A stretch of DNA of 64,000 nucleotides from Irregularibacter muris (GTDB lineage: Bacteria; Bacillota; Clostridia; Eubacteriales; Garciellaceae): positions 62,001 through 126,000 of the forward strand of contig NZ_JANKAS010000004.1 in assembly GCF_024622505.1 (NCBI RefSeq), written 5' to 3'. The notes beneath the pieces are model-generated. The model saw only the letters and a list, made by a program, of their open reading frames with translations, made no database searches and was not told the DNA's origin. Numbering within the stretch: position 1 is the stretch's first letter; each line of letters opens with the position of its first letter. The translations under genes were made by a program, and so were the position numbers. Of the stretch, positions 26,947 through 35,559 are shown in pieces.

Positions 26947-27789
26947 TTATACATTCTCTAAATAAACTTTTTCAAAATATGTTAAGGCTTTTTCCTGTAT
27001 TCTTTTCATGAGGTCTATATCTGTAGGATCCTCATGATAATGATATATGGGAAAATACCTAGAAATATGCAGTACTAAGTCACTGTTTATTTCTCTTAAC
27101 CTATCAAATAATGCTTGTATCTGCTTCAAATCATCGTTAATCCCCGGTACAATAAGTAGAGATATTTCCACATGACATTTTTGGGAAGCTTCTTCTATTG
27201 TATGCAAAATATTAGAAACAGAGTGGCCCCCCATTTTTTTATAGATGTCATCACTATAGGTTTTAAGATCAATATTCATAGCATCTATGCTCTGTAAAAG
27301 ATGAATCAGGGCTTCTTTTTCTATATATCCATTTGTAATGAGCACATTTTTAAGATTGTTCTTTTTCGCCAATCTTGCCACATCCCACATCATCTCATAG
27401 AAAATAGTAGGTTCATTATAGGTATAGGCAATGGAAGGTACTTTATACTCTAAAGTCCTATCCACAATTTCCCCAGGGGTAGTAGGCATGGTCATGGGTC
27501 TTTCCATACTAATATTATGGTTTTGACAAAACTGGCAATGAAAATTGCATCCAAAGCTCCCAAAGGATAAAACTTCACTACCGGGCATCCAATCCCTTAA
27601 AGGCTTTTTCTCAATAGGATCTACATACATTGCGGAAACTTCCCCATAGTTTAAGGAGTAAAGCTTTCCATCAATGACCTTGCGCACATTACAACGCCCC
27701 CTATTCCCCTCTTTTATCTGACAATGATGGGGACAAAGATAACAATGAATATAATCCTCTTTCTTTTCATAAAACATTGCTTCTCTCAT
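26947..27789 (-). CDS. amrS: Radical SAM enzyme of the AmmeMemoRadiSam (AmrS) type
   Basis: AmrS proteins are radical SAM enzymes similar to pyruvate formate-lyase activase; the reaction is uncharacterised to my knowledge. The 280 residues have an N-terminal Cys cluster (CYLCPHHCQIKEGNRGRC, from about residue 16) typical of this family and the radical SAM motif CNFHCQFC near residue 81. The protein is somewhat shorter than the usual 330 or so. Its usual partners, AMMECR1 and Memo-like proteins, are not in the window. It appears to be transcribed alone. Confidence 0.9.
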   Translation of the reverse strand: MREAMFYEKKEDYIHCYLCPHHCQIKEGNRGRCNVRKVIDGKLYSLNYGEVSAMYVDPIEKKPLRDWMPGSEVLSFGSFGCNFHCQFCQNHNISMERPMTMPTTPGEIVDRTLEYKVPSIAYTYNEPTIFYEMMWDVARLAKKNNLKNVLITNGYIEKEALIHLLQSIDAMNIDLKTYSDDIYKKMGGHSVSNILHTIEEASQKCHVEISLLIVPGINDDLKQIQALFDRLREINSDLVLHISRYFPIYHYHEDPTDIDLMKRIQEKALTYFEKVYLENV

Positions 27790-27955
27790 AGATTCACCTA
27801 CCTAAAAACTATATTTTCTATAGGGTTCCCAATTTTATCCTAAAAATCCCTTTTTGTTTTTTTGTTCTTTAACTCCTCCTTGGGATAGATAAATCCCCGC
27901 GTTTATTGACTTTTATTTTGTCTCTAATGATTAGAGGAGGTAGAAATTTCTTTAT

Positions 27956-27999
27956 CTATAGTAAATAAGTGTACTCCTTTATCCACTTATTTACTATAG
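27956..27999 (-). terminator. Hairpin after the acetamidase gene
   Basis: A 16-bp perfect stem CTATAGTAAATAAGTG with a 12-base loop lies 12 bp after the acetamidase stop. The T run is poor, so efficiency is uncertain. Confidence 0.6.
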
Positions 28000-28010
28000 C
28001 TCTTACTTAA

Positions 28011-28916
28011 CTATATGGATTGAATTAATAATTCAGTGGGCAATATCGTTTTTGGAATAGCTGCTCTTATGGTTTTATTGGGATTAACCACTTGGCTAAT
28101 TTTTAAGTCCATGGAAATGCTGGCTAATATATAGGCCTCTTCCCATGGTAGACCAAGACCTTTTTTCAGAAGCTCAACCGCTTGATCAGTTGCGGCTTCA
28201 GCAGCTTCCTCCAAGGTTTTTCCTGAACCCACTATCATGGTCGAATCTATGGTTTCTAATAGAGGCCAAGTAGTTGTCTTGCCTTTTATCACATCTACCT
28301 GTAAAATAACTTCTCCACCAATTTCGCATCCCGTAAAGCATACCTCTCCATCCCCCATCACCCCATGTAAATCACCTAGGGCCAAAAGAGCGCCTTCTTG
28401 CACTACAGGGAAATACAGGGTTGACCCCTCACAAATATCTGTAGTATCCATATTTCCTCCGTGTTTCCAAGGAGTAGCCGTAATAAACTCTCCTTCCTCC
28501 TGGGAGGGAGCTACCCCAATAACCCCAATCATAGGTTTAATAGGAAGATAAATATCATTAAACCTACAATGTCCATTTTCTATAGGAAGAATTTTGGTCA
28601 CTGTTTTTGTGGCTTTATTCCCTAAAATCCCTTGTCCCCCCATAGTAAGTCCAATCCCCTGGGAGTGAATATCAATCTTAAGAATTTTAACTTTTAATAA
28701 ATCCCCTGGATCTGCCCCTTCTACGAATATTGGTCCTGTGGCAGGGTTAACCCTGGAATAATCTAAGGTGTCCAATGTTTGCTCCTCGGAAGATATTTGT
28801 CCATAAAAACAATCATTGGTTATCACTTTAAAAACTTCCTTGGGATTAACCTTTTGTACTGGCTCCATTTTAGGCTTAAAAGAAAAGATTACATTATTCC
28901 CCTTTATTATTTTCAT
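28011..28916 (-). CDS. Acetamidase/formamidase family protein
   Basis: It hydrolyses a short-chain amide such as formamide or acetamide to the acid and ammonia. The 301 residues match the FmdA_AmdA family length. Visible features are GPIFVEGADPGDLLKVKILKI shown by its GADPGD core near residue 66, GDLHGVMGDGEVCFTGCEIGG (core HGVMGDGE near 189), and a C-terminal region with KISQVVNPNK. It is a single gene between the AmrS gene and the divergent msrB. The true substrate is not readable. Confidence 0.9.
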   Translation of the reverse strand: MKIIKGNNVIFSFKPKMEPVQKVNPKEVFKVITNDCFYGQISSEEQTLDTLDYSRVNPATGPIFVEGADPGDLLKVKILKIDIHSQGIGLTMGGQGILGNKATKTVTKILPIENGHCRFNDIYLPIKPMIGVIGVAPSQEEGEFITATPWKHGGNMDTTDICEGSTLYFPVVQEGALLALGDLHGVMGDGEVCFTGCEIGGEVILQVDVIKGKTTTWPLLETIDSTMIVGSGKTLEEAAEAATDQAVELLKKGLGLPWEEAYILASISMDLKISQVVNPNKTIRAAIPKTILPTELLIQSI

Positions 28917-29140
28917 TTTTTTCCTCCTTTTCGCTTTTATCTAAATTTATATGAATGCTTTTAATCCTTATTCTCTCTTTAACTTCTATTTTCTTTCTTA
29001 AAATTCCTTTAAAATCCTATGAATTCCCCTTTACCCATTTCCATAGGAAAATATATGAATAATTGAAATATCTACTAAATGGGTATAATATTCCATAAGG
29101 TTAATCAGGCAATAAATTTCCAATAGAATGGAGGAAACCA

Positions 29141-29590
29141 ATGGATAAGAAATATAAAAAACCTGATAAAACAGTATTAAAGGAAAAACTTTCTCCTCTT
29201 CAATATGATGTTACCCAAAATGATTTTACTGAAAGACCCTTTGATAATGATTTTTGGAATTTTGAGGCAGAGGGAATATATGTAGACATCGTATCAGGAG
29301 AGCCACTATTTAGTTCCCAGCATAAATATGATGCCGGTTGTGGATGGCCTAGTTTTTATAAAAGTATTCACGATGAGCATATTGTAGAGAAATCAGATGC
29401 CAGCCATGGCATGAGGAGAACCGAAGTAAGAAGCAAGTATGGAAATTCCCATCTGGGGCATCTATTCCCTGATGGGCCAAGGGATAAGGGAGGCATGAGA
29501 TATTGCATTAATAGTGCTTCTTTGCGATTTATAAAAAAGGAAGATCTAGAAAAAGAGGGTTATGGAGAGTATTTAAAACTATTTGAATAA
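29141..29590 (+). CDS. msrB: Peptide-methionine (R)-S-oxide reductase MsrB
   Basis: It repairs oxidised methionine (R-sulfoxide) in proteins. The 149 residues show the MsrB hallmarks CGWPSF near residue 67 and the catalytic Cys in [14 protein letters not shown] near residue 127. The structural zinc CxxC pairs of many MsrBs are absent, as in the zinc-free subgroup. The ATG has GGAGG upstream. A -10 of the form GGGTATAAT lies at 29081-29089 with a weak TTGAAA -35 15 bp away. It is monocistronic with a terminator shared with the convergent ABC operon. Confidence 0.96.
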   Translation: MDKKYKKPDKTVLKEKLSPLQYDVTQNDFTERPFDNDFWNFEAEGIYVDIVSGEPLFSSQHKYDAGCGWPSFYKSIHDEHIVEKSDASHGMRRTEVRSKYGNSHLGHLFPDGPRDKGGMRYCINSASLRFIKKEDLEKEGYGEYLKLFE

Positions 29591-29632
29591 AAATAAAGGA
29601 TAGAGTATGATAAATTACTCTATCCTTTATTT
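29591..29632. terminator. Bidirectional terminator between msrB and the amino-acid ABC operon
   Basis: A 17-bp perfect stem AAATAAAGGATAGAGTA with an 8-base loop lies right after msrB and overlaps the last codons of the convergent ATPase gene. Confidence 0.9.
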
Positions 29633-30366
29633 AATATACGCTTTAAAAATTGTTTGGTTCTTTCCTGGGTTGGATGGTTGAAGATTTGTTCTGGATTTCC
29701 TTCCTCCGCAATAACTCCCTTATCCATGAACACTACACGATCCGCCACCTCTTTGGCAAAGCCCATTTCATGGGTGACTACCATCATGGTAAGACCGCTT
29801 TGGGCAAGTTGCTTCATGACTTTTAGGACTTCTCCTACCATTTCAGGATCAAGGGCGGAGGTGGGTTCATCAAAAAGCATAACATCTGGTTCCATAGAAA
29901 GTGCCCTAGCGATGGCTACCCTTTGCTTTTGTCCTCCCGATAATTGTTTTGGCTTGGCGTGGATATATTGAGCCATCCCTACAACCTCCAAATACTTCAT
30001 GGCAACTTTTTCTGCCTCTTGCTGAGAGCGACCCAATACTTTTCTTTGTCCTATGGTACAATTGCTTAATACATCATGATTATTAAATAAATTAAATTGC
30101 TGAAATACCATGCCAAGCCTTGTTCGGTATTTATAGATATCATGTTCATCCTTTAATATATTTTCTTCATTATAAATAATTGCTCCACCACTGGGTTTTT
30201 CCAAAAGATTGATGCAACGAAGAAGAGTGGACTTTCCAGATCCTGAGGATCCAATGACGCAAACTACTTCTCCTTTGTTCACTGAGAAATTAATGTCCTT
30301 CAGAACTTGGTTGTTTCCAAAGGTCTTACTTAAATGTTGTATGTCGATTACTCTTTCCATGGTCAC
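29620..30366 (-). CDS. Amino-acid (probably lysine) ABC transporter ATP-binding protein
   Basis: This is the ATPase of a polar amino-acid importer of the GlnQ type. The 248 residues have Walker [10 protein letters not shown], the Q-loop QQFNLF, signature [15 protein letters not shown] and Walker [11 protein letters not shown]. It is the third gene of a binding protein-permease-ATPase operon, 8 bp after the permease. The lysine riboswitch upstream of the operon implies lysine as substrate; the protein alone would fit any polar amino acid. Confidence 0.93.
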   Translation of the reverse strand: MTMERVIDIQHLSKTFGNNQVLKDINFSVNKGEVVCVIGSSGSGKSTLLRCINLLEKPSGGAIIYNEENILKDEHDIYKYRTRLGMVFQQFNLFNNHDVLSNCTIGQRKVLGRSQQEAEKVAMKYLEVVGMAQYIHAKPKQLSGGQKQRVAIARALSMEPDVMLFDEPTSALDPEMVGEVLKVMKQLAQSGLTMMVVTHEMGFAKEVADRVVFMDKGVIAEEGNPEQIFNHPTQERTKQFLKRILNKG

Positions 30367-30374
30367 CCTCCTCT

Positions 30375-31142
30375 CTACATTTTATTTTCCCTGCGCAATC
30401 TATCCTCCGGTCTTTGCACCTGCATTTGATTTCCAATAAGATTATAATTTTCTGGACCATCCAGCTTTCTTTCAATCCCACGAAGAATTCTCGTCACAGT
30501 AAAGGTCATCACAAGATAAATAATACTTGTGATAAAAAATGCTTCAAAATATCTAAAATTATTTCCTGCAATGGATTTAGTCTGGAAATATAATTCTGAT
30601 ACCGAGATGACATTTAGCACTGAGGTATCTTTAATATTGACTACAAACTCATTACCGGTGGCAGGTAAGATATTACGAATTACCTGGGGTAATACTACAT
30701 TTTTCATGGTTTGCACATGATTCATCCCTATGGCTTGAGCTGCTTCAAATTGTCCCCGGTCGACAGAAATAATTCCTCCCCGCACAATCTCTGCCATATA
30801 GGCTCCCGTATTAATGGATACAATAAAAATTGCCGCCCCCAATTTATCCATGTGAATACCTAAGAACTGTGCTGAGCCATAATAAAACACCATAGCCTGC
30901 ACAATCATTGGAGTCCCTCGGAAAAATTCTATATATGCACTGAGAAGGATATTGAGAAACTTTAATAAGATTCTTTTCCCTCCTCTTTCCGGCATAGGGA
31001 TTGTACGTATAACTCCCGTTAATAAACCTATAATTGTTCCCAGGATGGTACCAATTATGGAAATAAATAATGTCACTCCAGCTCCTCGTAAAAACATAGG
31101 CCAATAATCCGCCAAAATTCTTACCAACCACTCATAAGTCAT
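30375..31142 (-). CDS. Amino-acid (probably lysine) ABC transporter permease
   Basis: This is the membrane subunit of the importer, 255 residues of the HisM/GlnP family with about five membrane helices. The EAA loop is visible as [22 protein letters not shown] (centre GMNHVQ) near residue 140, and GTPMIVQAM near residue 78 is typical of the family. The C-terminal tail is basic and hydrophilic. A single permease gene implies a homodimer. It lies 161 bp after the binding-protein gene. Confidence 0.92.
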   Translation of the reverse strand: MTYEWLVRILADYWPMFLRGAGVTLFISIIGTILGTIIGLLTGVIRTIPMPERGGKRILLKFLNILLSAYIEFFRGTPMIVQAMVFYYGSAQFLGIHMDKLGAAIFIVSINTGAYMAEIVRGGIISVDRGQFEAAQAIGMNHVQTMKNVVLPQVIRNILPATGNEFVVNIKDTSVLNVISVSELYFQTKSIAGNNFRYFEAFFITSIIYLVMTFTVTRILRGIERKLDGPENYNLIGNQMQVQRPEDRLRRENKM

Positions 31143-31303
31143 GTCGTCCCTCCTCTAAAACTCTACAAAATCTATGGACATCCTAAGATTCTTTTTCTCT
31201 GATTTTTTTCCTATAGGTAAGTACTCTGATAATAGGCATAGCTCTTTCTTATCTTCGATCTCTTTTCCTGATACTCAGGCTTACCTTCTATTTTATAGCT
31301 TCT

Positions 31304-32149
31304 TTAATTTGACGATGGCTGATTTTTAATGGCTTCATCCATAAGGGTCGTGCGTTCATCTTCTGAAATGGTTGCTAATATTTCATTTATTTTTTCAGTT
31401 AAAGTGCTTCCCTTGGGGAGACCTACAGCAATGGCCGTATCCTCATCAGAGGTTTTAAATCCATCTGTAAATTCTACCATAGCAAAGTTTTCATTGGCAG
31501 CGGTTGCACTGACTCCCTCTGGACGTTCGGATACATATCCATCGATCATACCAGATTCTAGGGCCACTCTCATGGCAGGAAAATTATCCATAGCTGTCTC
31601 CTGTATGACGCCTTCAATTTGATCAATAACGGAATAATGAAAAGTATTTAATTGAGCAGTGATCTTTGCTCCTTTGAAATCCTTTAGAGAAGTAGCACCT
31701 TCATAAGCTCCTCCCTTTTTCACAACCATGACCAAATCTGATTTGTAATAAGTATCGGAAAAATCAACGGTTTCTGCTCTCTTTGCTGTAGGAGACATCC
31801 CTGCAACAATGGCATCAATTTTTCCAGAAGTTAATGCAGGAGTCAATCCATCCCATTCGGTCTTTATAATGACTAATTCCTTTCCTAATCCCTCTGCAAT
31901 CTTTTTCGCTATTTCTACATCATATCCCCCTGCATATTCTGCACTGCCTTCAATTTGTACTCCTCCGTTGGAATCATCGATTTGTGTCCAGTTAAAGGGT
32001 GCATATCCTGCTTCCAGTCCGACTCTAAAAACATCATCACTGGCTTCATTTCCTGCTTCCGAAGTATCTGCTGGACTAGAGCCACAGCCTGCAAATATTG
32101 TCATGGCCAATAATACTATAGTGGTCAATACCCATAATCTTTTTTTCAT
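31304..32149 (-). CDS. Amino-acid (probably lysine) binding lipoprotein
   Basis: It is the extracellular receptor of the importer, anchored through the lipidated Cys at residue 22 in lipobox IFAGC. The 281-residue SBP_bac_3 protein shows GYAPFNW, YDVEIAKKIAEGLGK, DAIVAGMSPTAKRAETVDFSDTYY (centre GMSPTAKR) and a C-terminal DEAIKNQPS. It is the first gene behind the lysine riboswitch, which makes lysine the likely ligand. Confidence 0.93.
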   Translation of the reverse strand: MKKRLWVLTTIVLLAMTIFAGCGSSPADTSEAGNEASDDVFRVGLEAGYAPFNWTQIDDSNGGVQIEGSAEYAGGYDVEIAKKIAEGLGKELVIIKTEWDGLTPALTSGKIDAIVAGMSPTAKRAETVDFSDTYYKSDLVMVVKKGGAYEGATSLKDFKGAKITAQLNTFHYSVIDQIEGVIQETAMDNFPAMRVALESGMIDGYVSERPEGVSATAANENFAMVEFTDGFKTSDEDTAIAVGLPKGSTLTEKINEILATISEDERTTLMDEAIKNQPSSN

Positions 32150-32197
32150 TTTACATTCTCTCCTTAATCTTTATTCGAATAATCATCCCTTAAAAAT

Positions 32198-32474
32198 AAA
32201 AAACACCTAACAGGATTTGTTAGGTGATGATATGCCTATAGCAAAGCTAGGTATCCTCTCTCCTCCTTCCTGGCTCAATGTGAGATAGCACAACATCAAA
32301 GTACTGAGCAAATACCATGACGTCAGTCCTATACCTATTCGATATAGACCCAGCATCAGATTTTGGTGTCTGACACTTCGGCGGTGGCTCCTTTCTCTAT
32401 AGGTCATTGGCTTCCAACCTCGATATAGATACTCATAGATACCGCGCCTCTACCTCACCCAGAAGGATGAGGAT
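32198..32474 (-). promoter_or_regulatory. Lysine riboswitch (L box) with terminator
   Basis: Read on the minus strand, the RNA begins with P1 and GAGGTAGAGGCGCGG near 32442-32456, then GAGTATC. GGAGCCACCGCCGAAGTG follows, then GCTATCTC and a closing CCAGGAAGGAGG at 32262-32273, all hallmarks of the L box. The expression platform ends in a 9-bp terminator CACCTAACA (32204-32212/32218-32226) followed by TTTTTTATTTTT. Lysine binding should favour the terminator and shut down the downstream importer. Confidence 0.93.
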
Positions 32475-32499
32475 TTCAATATTTTATTTATTGTGACTT

Positions 32500-32528
32500 A
32501 TACTAGCACATTTGTTTTATTTTGTCAA
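32500..32528 (-). promoter_or_regulatory. Promoter of the lysine-riboswitch operon
   Basis: A perfect -35 TTGACA (32523-32528) is followed after 17 bp by -10 TAGTAT (32500-32505) on the minus strand. Transcription would start near 32493, just before the riboswitch. Confidence 0.82.
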
Positions 32529-32561
32529 ATGTTTTTTGCAAGAGAATAGAGAACTTTTCTT

Positions 32562-32720
32562 TTATTGAAAATTTCTATCCTTGGTTTGTTTCCCTTTATT
32601 TGTATTTCTATCATGGTTACTCTTTTGATTGACTGCACAACAGTCCATTCTTTCACTCCCAAAATTTTCTTTATTGGCCTGTTCTAATTTTTTTAAAAAA
32701 TGACTAAACCACTTTTTCAT
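32562..32720 (-). CDS. Small LDCC-motif putative metal-binding protein
   Basis: A 52-residue gene lies between metQ and the lysine-riboswitch promoter. It begins MKKWFSHFLKKLEQANKENF and continues GSERMDCC, followed by a polar Asn/Lys-rich tail. I recall a widespread clostridial family of this form, MKKWF...LDCC, named for its LDCC motif; here the Leu is Met. The vicinal cysteines (residues 27-28) are the likely metal or redox site. The ATG at 32720 has an AGAGGG site 10 bp upstream, and it lies 51 bp after metQ, so it may be the tail of the met operon. Function is unknown. Confidence 0.75.
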   Translation of the reverse strand: MKKWFSHFLKKLEQANKENFGSERMDCCAVNQKSNHDRNTNKGKQTKDRNFQ

Positions 32721-32771
32721 TTTTTCTTTTCCCTCTTTTACATTGGGTTTATTTTTATAAAATACTCTCTA

Positions 32772-33620
32772 TTATTTCAACTCATCCGGTACATACCAAA
32801 AGTTATCGGAATTATTTTCCTCCATGTATTTCTTAAACTCATCTGAATGATAGGCCTCTACAATATCCTTTGCCCACTGGGTATCTTTATCCTCTTCATT
32901 TACAACCACCACGAGTTCTAGATGTTTTAAAATATCTTCTTGCAATAATACTGTGGATGTATCTATTTTTGCATTATAGACAATGGAACCCGTAATAACA
33001 GCAAAATCAAAATCCTGTAAAGCTCTGGGTATATTTAAAGATTCCATTTCTACAAATTCAAGGTTATAAGGATTTTCAATTACATCATCTACACTGGCTG
33101 TTAATAATTCAACATCTTCTTTTAAGCTAATCCACCCAGCTTTTTGTAGTAAAGCATATGCTCTAGCTGCATTGGAAGCATCATTGGGAATAGCTATTTT
33201 GTCACCTTCTTCAATCTGGTCAACAGATGTATTGGTGGCCGAAAATATCCCTGCTGGTACAGTGGGAATTGGGGTAATAGCGACTAAACGACCATCATGG
33301 GCTTCATTGAAATTTTCTGCATAGGCAGTATGTTGAGCCACATTAAAATCTATCTCATTGTTATTAAGAGCAATTTCAGATTGGAGTAAGTCTTGGAACT
33401 CTACTGATTTTACTGTATATCCCTGTTTTTCCAAGATGGGTTTTACCGCCTCATCGAATAAAACATTATAAGGACCCTGGGATACTCCCACTGTAATTTC
33501 TTTTTTTGTGGCTTGATCCTTATCCGCTGTTGTTTCTGTTTTTTGTCCACACCCTGTAATAATCCCCAATAGTAAAACTAAAGACATTAATAGAATAAAT
33601 GATTTCTTTATTGTTTTCAT
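32772..33620 (-). CDS. metQ: Methionine-binding lipoprotein MetQ
   Basis: It is the extracellular receptor for D- or L-methionine in the MetNIQ importer. From the ATG at 33620 (AGGAGGG upstream) the 282 residues start with a signal peptide ending in lipobox IITGC (Cys 24). The NlpA-family segments VGVSQGPYNVLFDEAV, DFNVAQHTAYAENFN (core QHTAYAEN) and IAIPNDASNAARAL-like IPNDASNAARAY are visible. The longer open frame starts inside metI and is not used. It follows metI by 10 bp. Confidence 0.94.
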   Translation of the reverse strand: MKTIKKSFILLMSLVLLLGIITGCGQKTETTADKDQATKKEITVGVSQGPYNVLFDEAVKPILEKQGYTVKSVEFQDLLQSEIALNNNEIDFNVAQHTAYAENFNEAHDGRLVAITPIPTVPAGIFSATNTSVDQIEEGDKIAIPNDASNAARAYALLQKAGWISLKEDVELLTASVDDVIENPYNLEFVEMESLNIPRALQDFDFAVITGSIVYNAKIDTSTVLLQEDILKHLELVVVVNEEDKDTQWAKDIVEAYHSDEFKKYMEENNSDNFWYVPDELK

Positions 33621-33630
33621 GTTTTCCCTC

Positions 33631-34302
33631 CTAGTTTTTTCTAATCTTCCTTGAATAGTAATTTCCAAGGCTTTGAATAATTTGTACAAAAACGACCAAA
33701 ATAATCACCGTAACAACCATAAGGGGAGTATTCATTCTTTGATATCCGTAGGTCAATGCTAAATCTCCTACTCCCCCTCCCCCTATAATCCCTGCCATTG
33801 CAGAAGCACCTATTAAGCCAATAGTTCCTGTGGTTAGGGCCAATATCAAGGATCCTAAAGCCTCTGGCAATAAAAAATACCATATGATTTGAAATGTAGT
33901 TGCTCCCATAGCTTCCGCTGCTTCTATAATCCCTTTGTCTACCTCTAGCAAGGAATTTTCTACCAATCTAGCTATATAGGGACTGATATAGGCCACAAGG
34001 GGCACAATAGCCGCGTTGGAACCTATGGTCGTACCCATTAAAGCTCGGGTCATTGGCATGATAAATATAAGTAATATCACAAAGGGTATAGAGCGGATGA
34101 TATTAATTACATTATTCAAAACAAAAAATAATAGCGTATTTTTCAATAGGCCATCCTTTTTTGTAAGAACCAATAGTATTCCTAGGGGAATTCCTATGAG
34201 GGCACCAATAAGCAAGGCTATTCCTATCATATAGATGCTTTGCTGAATGGATAAAATTAGTTTGTCTGGAGTAATTCCCAATAAATCTTTAAATCCCATC
34301 AT
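33631..34302 (-). CDS. metI: Methionine ABC transporter permease MetI
   Basis: This is the membrane subunit of the methionine importer. The 223 residues have five to six hydrophobic segments, the family stretch RSIPFVILL near residue 69 and the EAA loop EAAEAMGATTFQIIWYFLLPEA (centre AMGATTFQ) near residue 130, followed by ASAMAGIIGGGGVGDLA. It overlaps the end of metN by 4 bp (ATGA), implying translational coupling. Confidence 0.95.
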   Translation of the reverse strand: MMGFKDLLGITPDKLILSIQQSIYMIGIALLIGALIGIPLGILLVLTKKDGLLKNTLLFFVLNNVINIIRSIPFVILLIFIMPMTRALMGTTIGSNAAIVPLVAYISPYIARLVENSLLEVDKGIIEAAEAMGATTFQIIWYFLLPEALGSLILALTTGTIGLIGASAMAGIIGGGGVGDLALTYGYQRMNTPLMVVTVIILVVFVQIIQSLGNYYSRKIRKN

Positions 34303-35321
34303 AGTTCCATCCTTTCATAGAGTATTCCCTTTGATTGAATATGAGCAAGAGCTCTTTCTCTCTCAATAGGTGTTCCCTCTATTTCCACAATCACAATACT
34401 CAACGTATTTTCCCTTAATTCGCTTACACTGGCAAATAGAATATGGGTAGTAATATCAAATTCCTTGTTGATCTCCGATAATAGAGCGTTTTTTCCATAA
34501 TCACCTATGGTTTTTAGCCTTAGAATCGAGCTATTGGACCTATCCCTTTTTAATTTTTTCATCATTCCCTCTGGAAGAGTATCGTCAATAACTGTTTTCA
34601 CAAAATCCTTTGTCACTTCCTTTTGAGGATTTCCGAAAACATCAATGACCTTTCCCTCCTCGATAACTGCTCCATCTTCCATAACAGCCACTTTGTTGCA
34701 GATATTCTTAATGACATTCATTTCATGGGTAATGATTAAAATAGTGATATTCAATTCATGATTAATCTTTTTTAATAATTCTAGAATAGATAAAGTGGTT
34801 TTAGGATCTAAAGCACTAGTAGCCTCATCGCATAATAAAATGCTTGGGTTTGTAGCCAGTGCCCTTGCAATTCCCACTCTTTGCTTTTGCCCCCCAGACA
34901 ATTCATTGGGGTATGCATCTGCTTTATCTTCCAATCCTACATATTCTAATAATCGCATCACACGTTTTTGGATATCTTGCTTTGGTATCTTATCTAAAAC
35001 TAAGGGCATAGCAACATTCGCATAAACTGTCTTAGCGTTTAGGAGATTAAATTGTTGAAAAACCATACCGATTTCCTTCCTCATCTTTCTAAGATGAGAT
35101 TTAGGGAGTTCTCCCATTTCCTGCCCCTTTACAAACACCCTTCCATTAGTAGGCTTTTCTAATCCATTTACTAGACGAATTAAGGTGGATTTGCCGGCAC
35201 CACTAAATCCAATAACCCCAAAAACATCTCCCTCTTCAATGGTCATATTCACATGCTTTAGAGCATGTACCTTTCCCGCCTTACTCTCAAAGGTTTTACT
35301 GACATCAAGCAATTGAATCAT
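34299..35321 (-). CDS. metN: Methionine ABC transporter ATP-binding protein MetN
   Basis: This is the ATPase of the methionine importer. The 340 residues have a cassette with Walker A GFSGAGKST, signature [15 protein letters not shown] and Walker B CDEATSALDP. The C-terminal NIL domain (about residues 262-338) is the allosteric site that in MetN binds intracellular methionine and blocks transport. It is the first gene of metN-metI-metQ. No S-box or T-box is present in its short leader of about 50 nt. Confidence 0.96.
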   Translation of the reverse strand: MIQLLDVSKTFESKAGKVHALKHVNMTIEEGDVFGVIGFSGAGKSTLIRLVNGLEKPTNGRVFVKGQEMGELPKSHLRKMRKEIGMVFQQFNLLNAKTVYANVAMPLVLDKIPKQDIQKRVMRLLEYVGLEDKADAYPNELSGGQKQRVGIARALATNPSILLCDEATSALDPKTTLSILELLKKINHELNITILIITHEMNVIKNICNKVAVMEDGAVIEEGKVIDVFGNPQKEVTKDFVKTVIDDTLPEGMMKKLKRDRSNSSILRLKTIGDYGKNALLSEINKEFDITTHILFASVSELRENTLSIVIVEIEGTPIERERALAHIQSKGILYERMEL

Positions 35322-35376
35322 CCTTCTCCCCCTTCCTTCATCACTTTAATTCCATGTATTCCTACCAACTTACTAT

Positions 35377-35405
35377 ACTTTATAATATGAGTCTCAAATT
35401 GTCAA
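35377..35405 (-). promoter_or_regulatory. Promoter of metNIQ with overlapping palindrome
   Basis: A perfect -35 TTGACA (35400-35405) and a -10 TAAAGT (35377-35382) are 17 bp apart. The palindrome AAATTGT-CA-ACAATTT (35396-35411) covers the -35 box and could be a repressor operator. Confidence 0.6.
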
Positions 35406-35429
35406 CAATTTTTTGTTCCCCTAAAATTT

Positions 35430-35480
35430 ATGAAAGGGACTTAGAAGGTAAAGATGGTAAACCTTCTAAGTCCCTTTCAT
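35430..35480. terminator. 20-bp perfect hairpin between rlmA-like gene and metN
   Basis: ATGAAAGGGACTTAGAAGGT at 35430-35449 is exactly mirrored at 35461-35480 around an 11-base loop. The T run is weak, so it may back up the neighbouring terminator or act as a barrier. Confidence 0.65.
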
Positions 35481-35492
35481 CACAAAAAAAAT

Positions 35493-35524
35493 CTCTACAA
35501 TTAGAGAAAACTCTAATCGTAGAG
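35493..35524 (-). terminator. Terminator of the RlmA-like gene
   Basis: CTCTAC and TTAGAG pair with CTCTAA and GTAGAG in a two-part stem with an AAAA loop. It is followed by eight Ts on the minus strand. Confidence 0.82.
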
Positions 35525-35559
35525 GGTAAACAAAATCTATTCTTTTTTTCATTTTTTTC

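Noticed and set aside
32207-32407. Minus-strand reading frame of 66 codons
   Set aside because: It runs through the lysine riboswitch aptamer and terminator, and the RNA structure explains the sequence.
35322-35429. S-box or T-box before metN
   Set aside because: The leader is too short, with none of the conserved SAM-I or T-box motifs.
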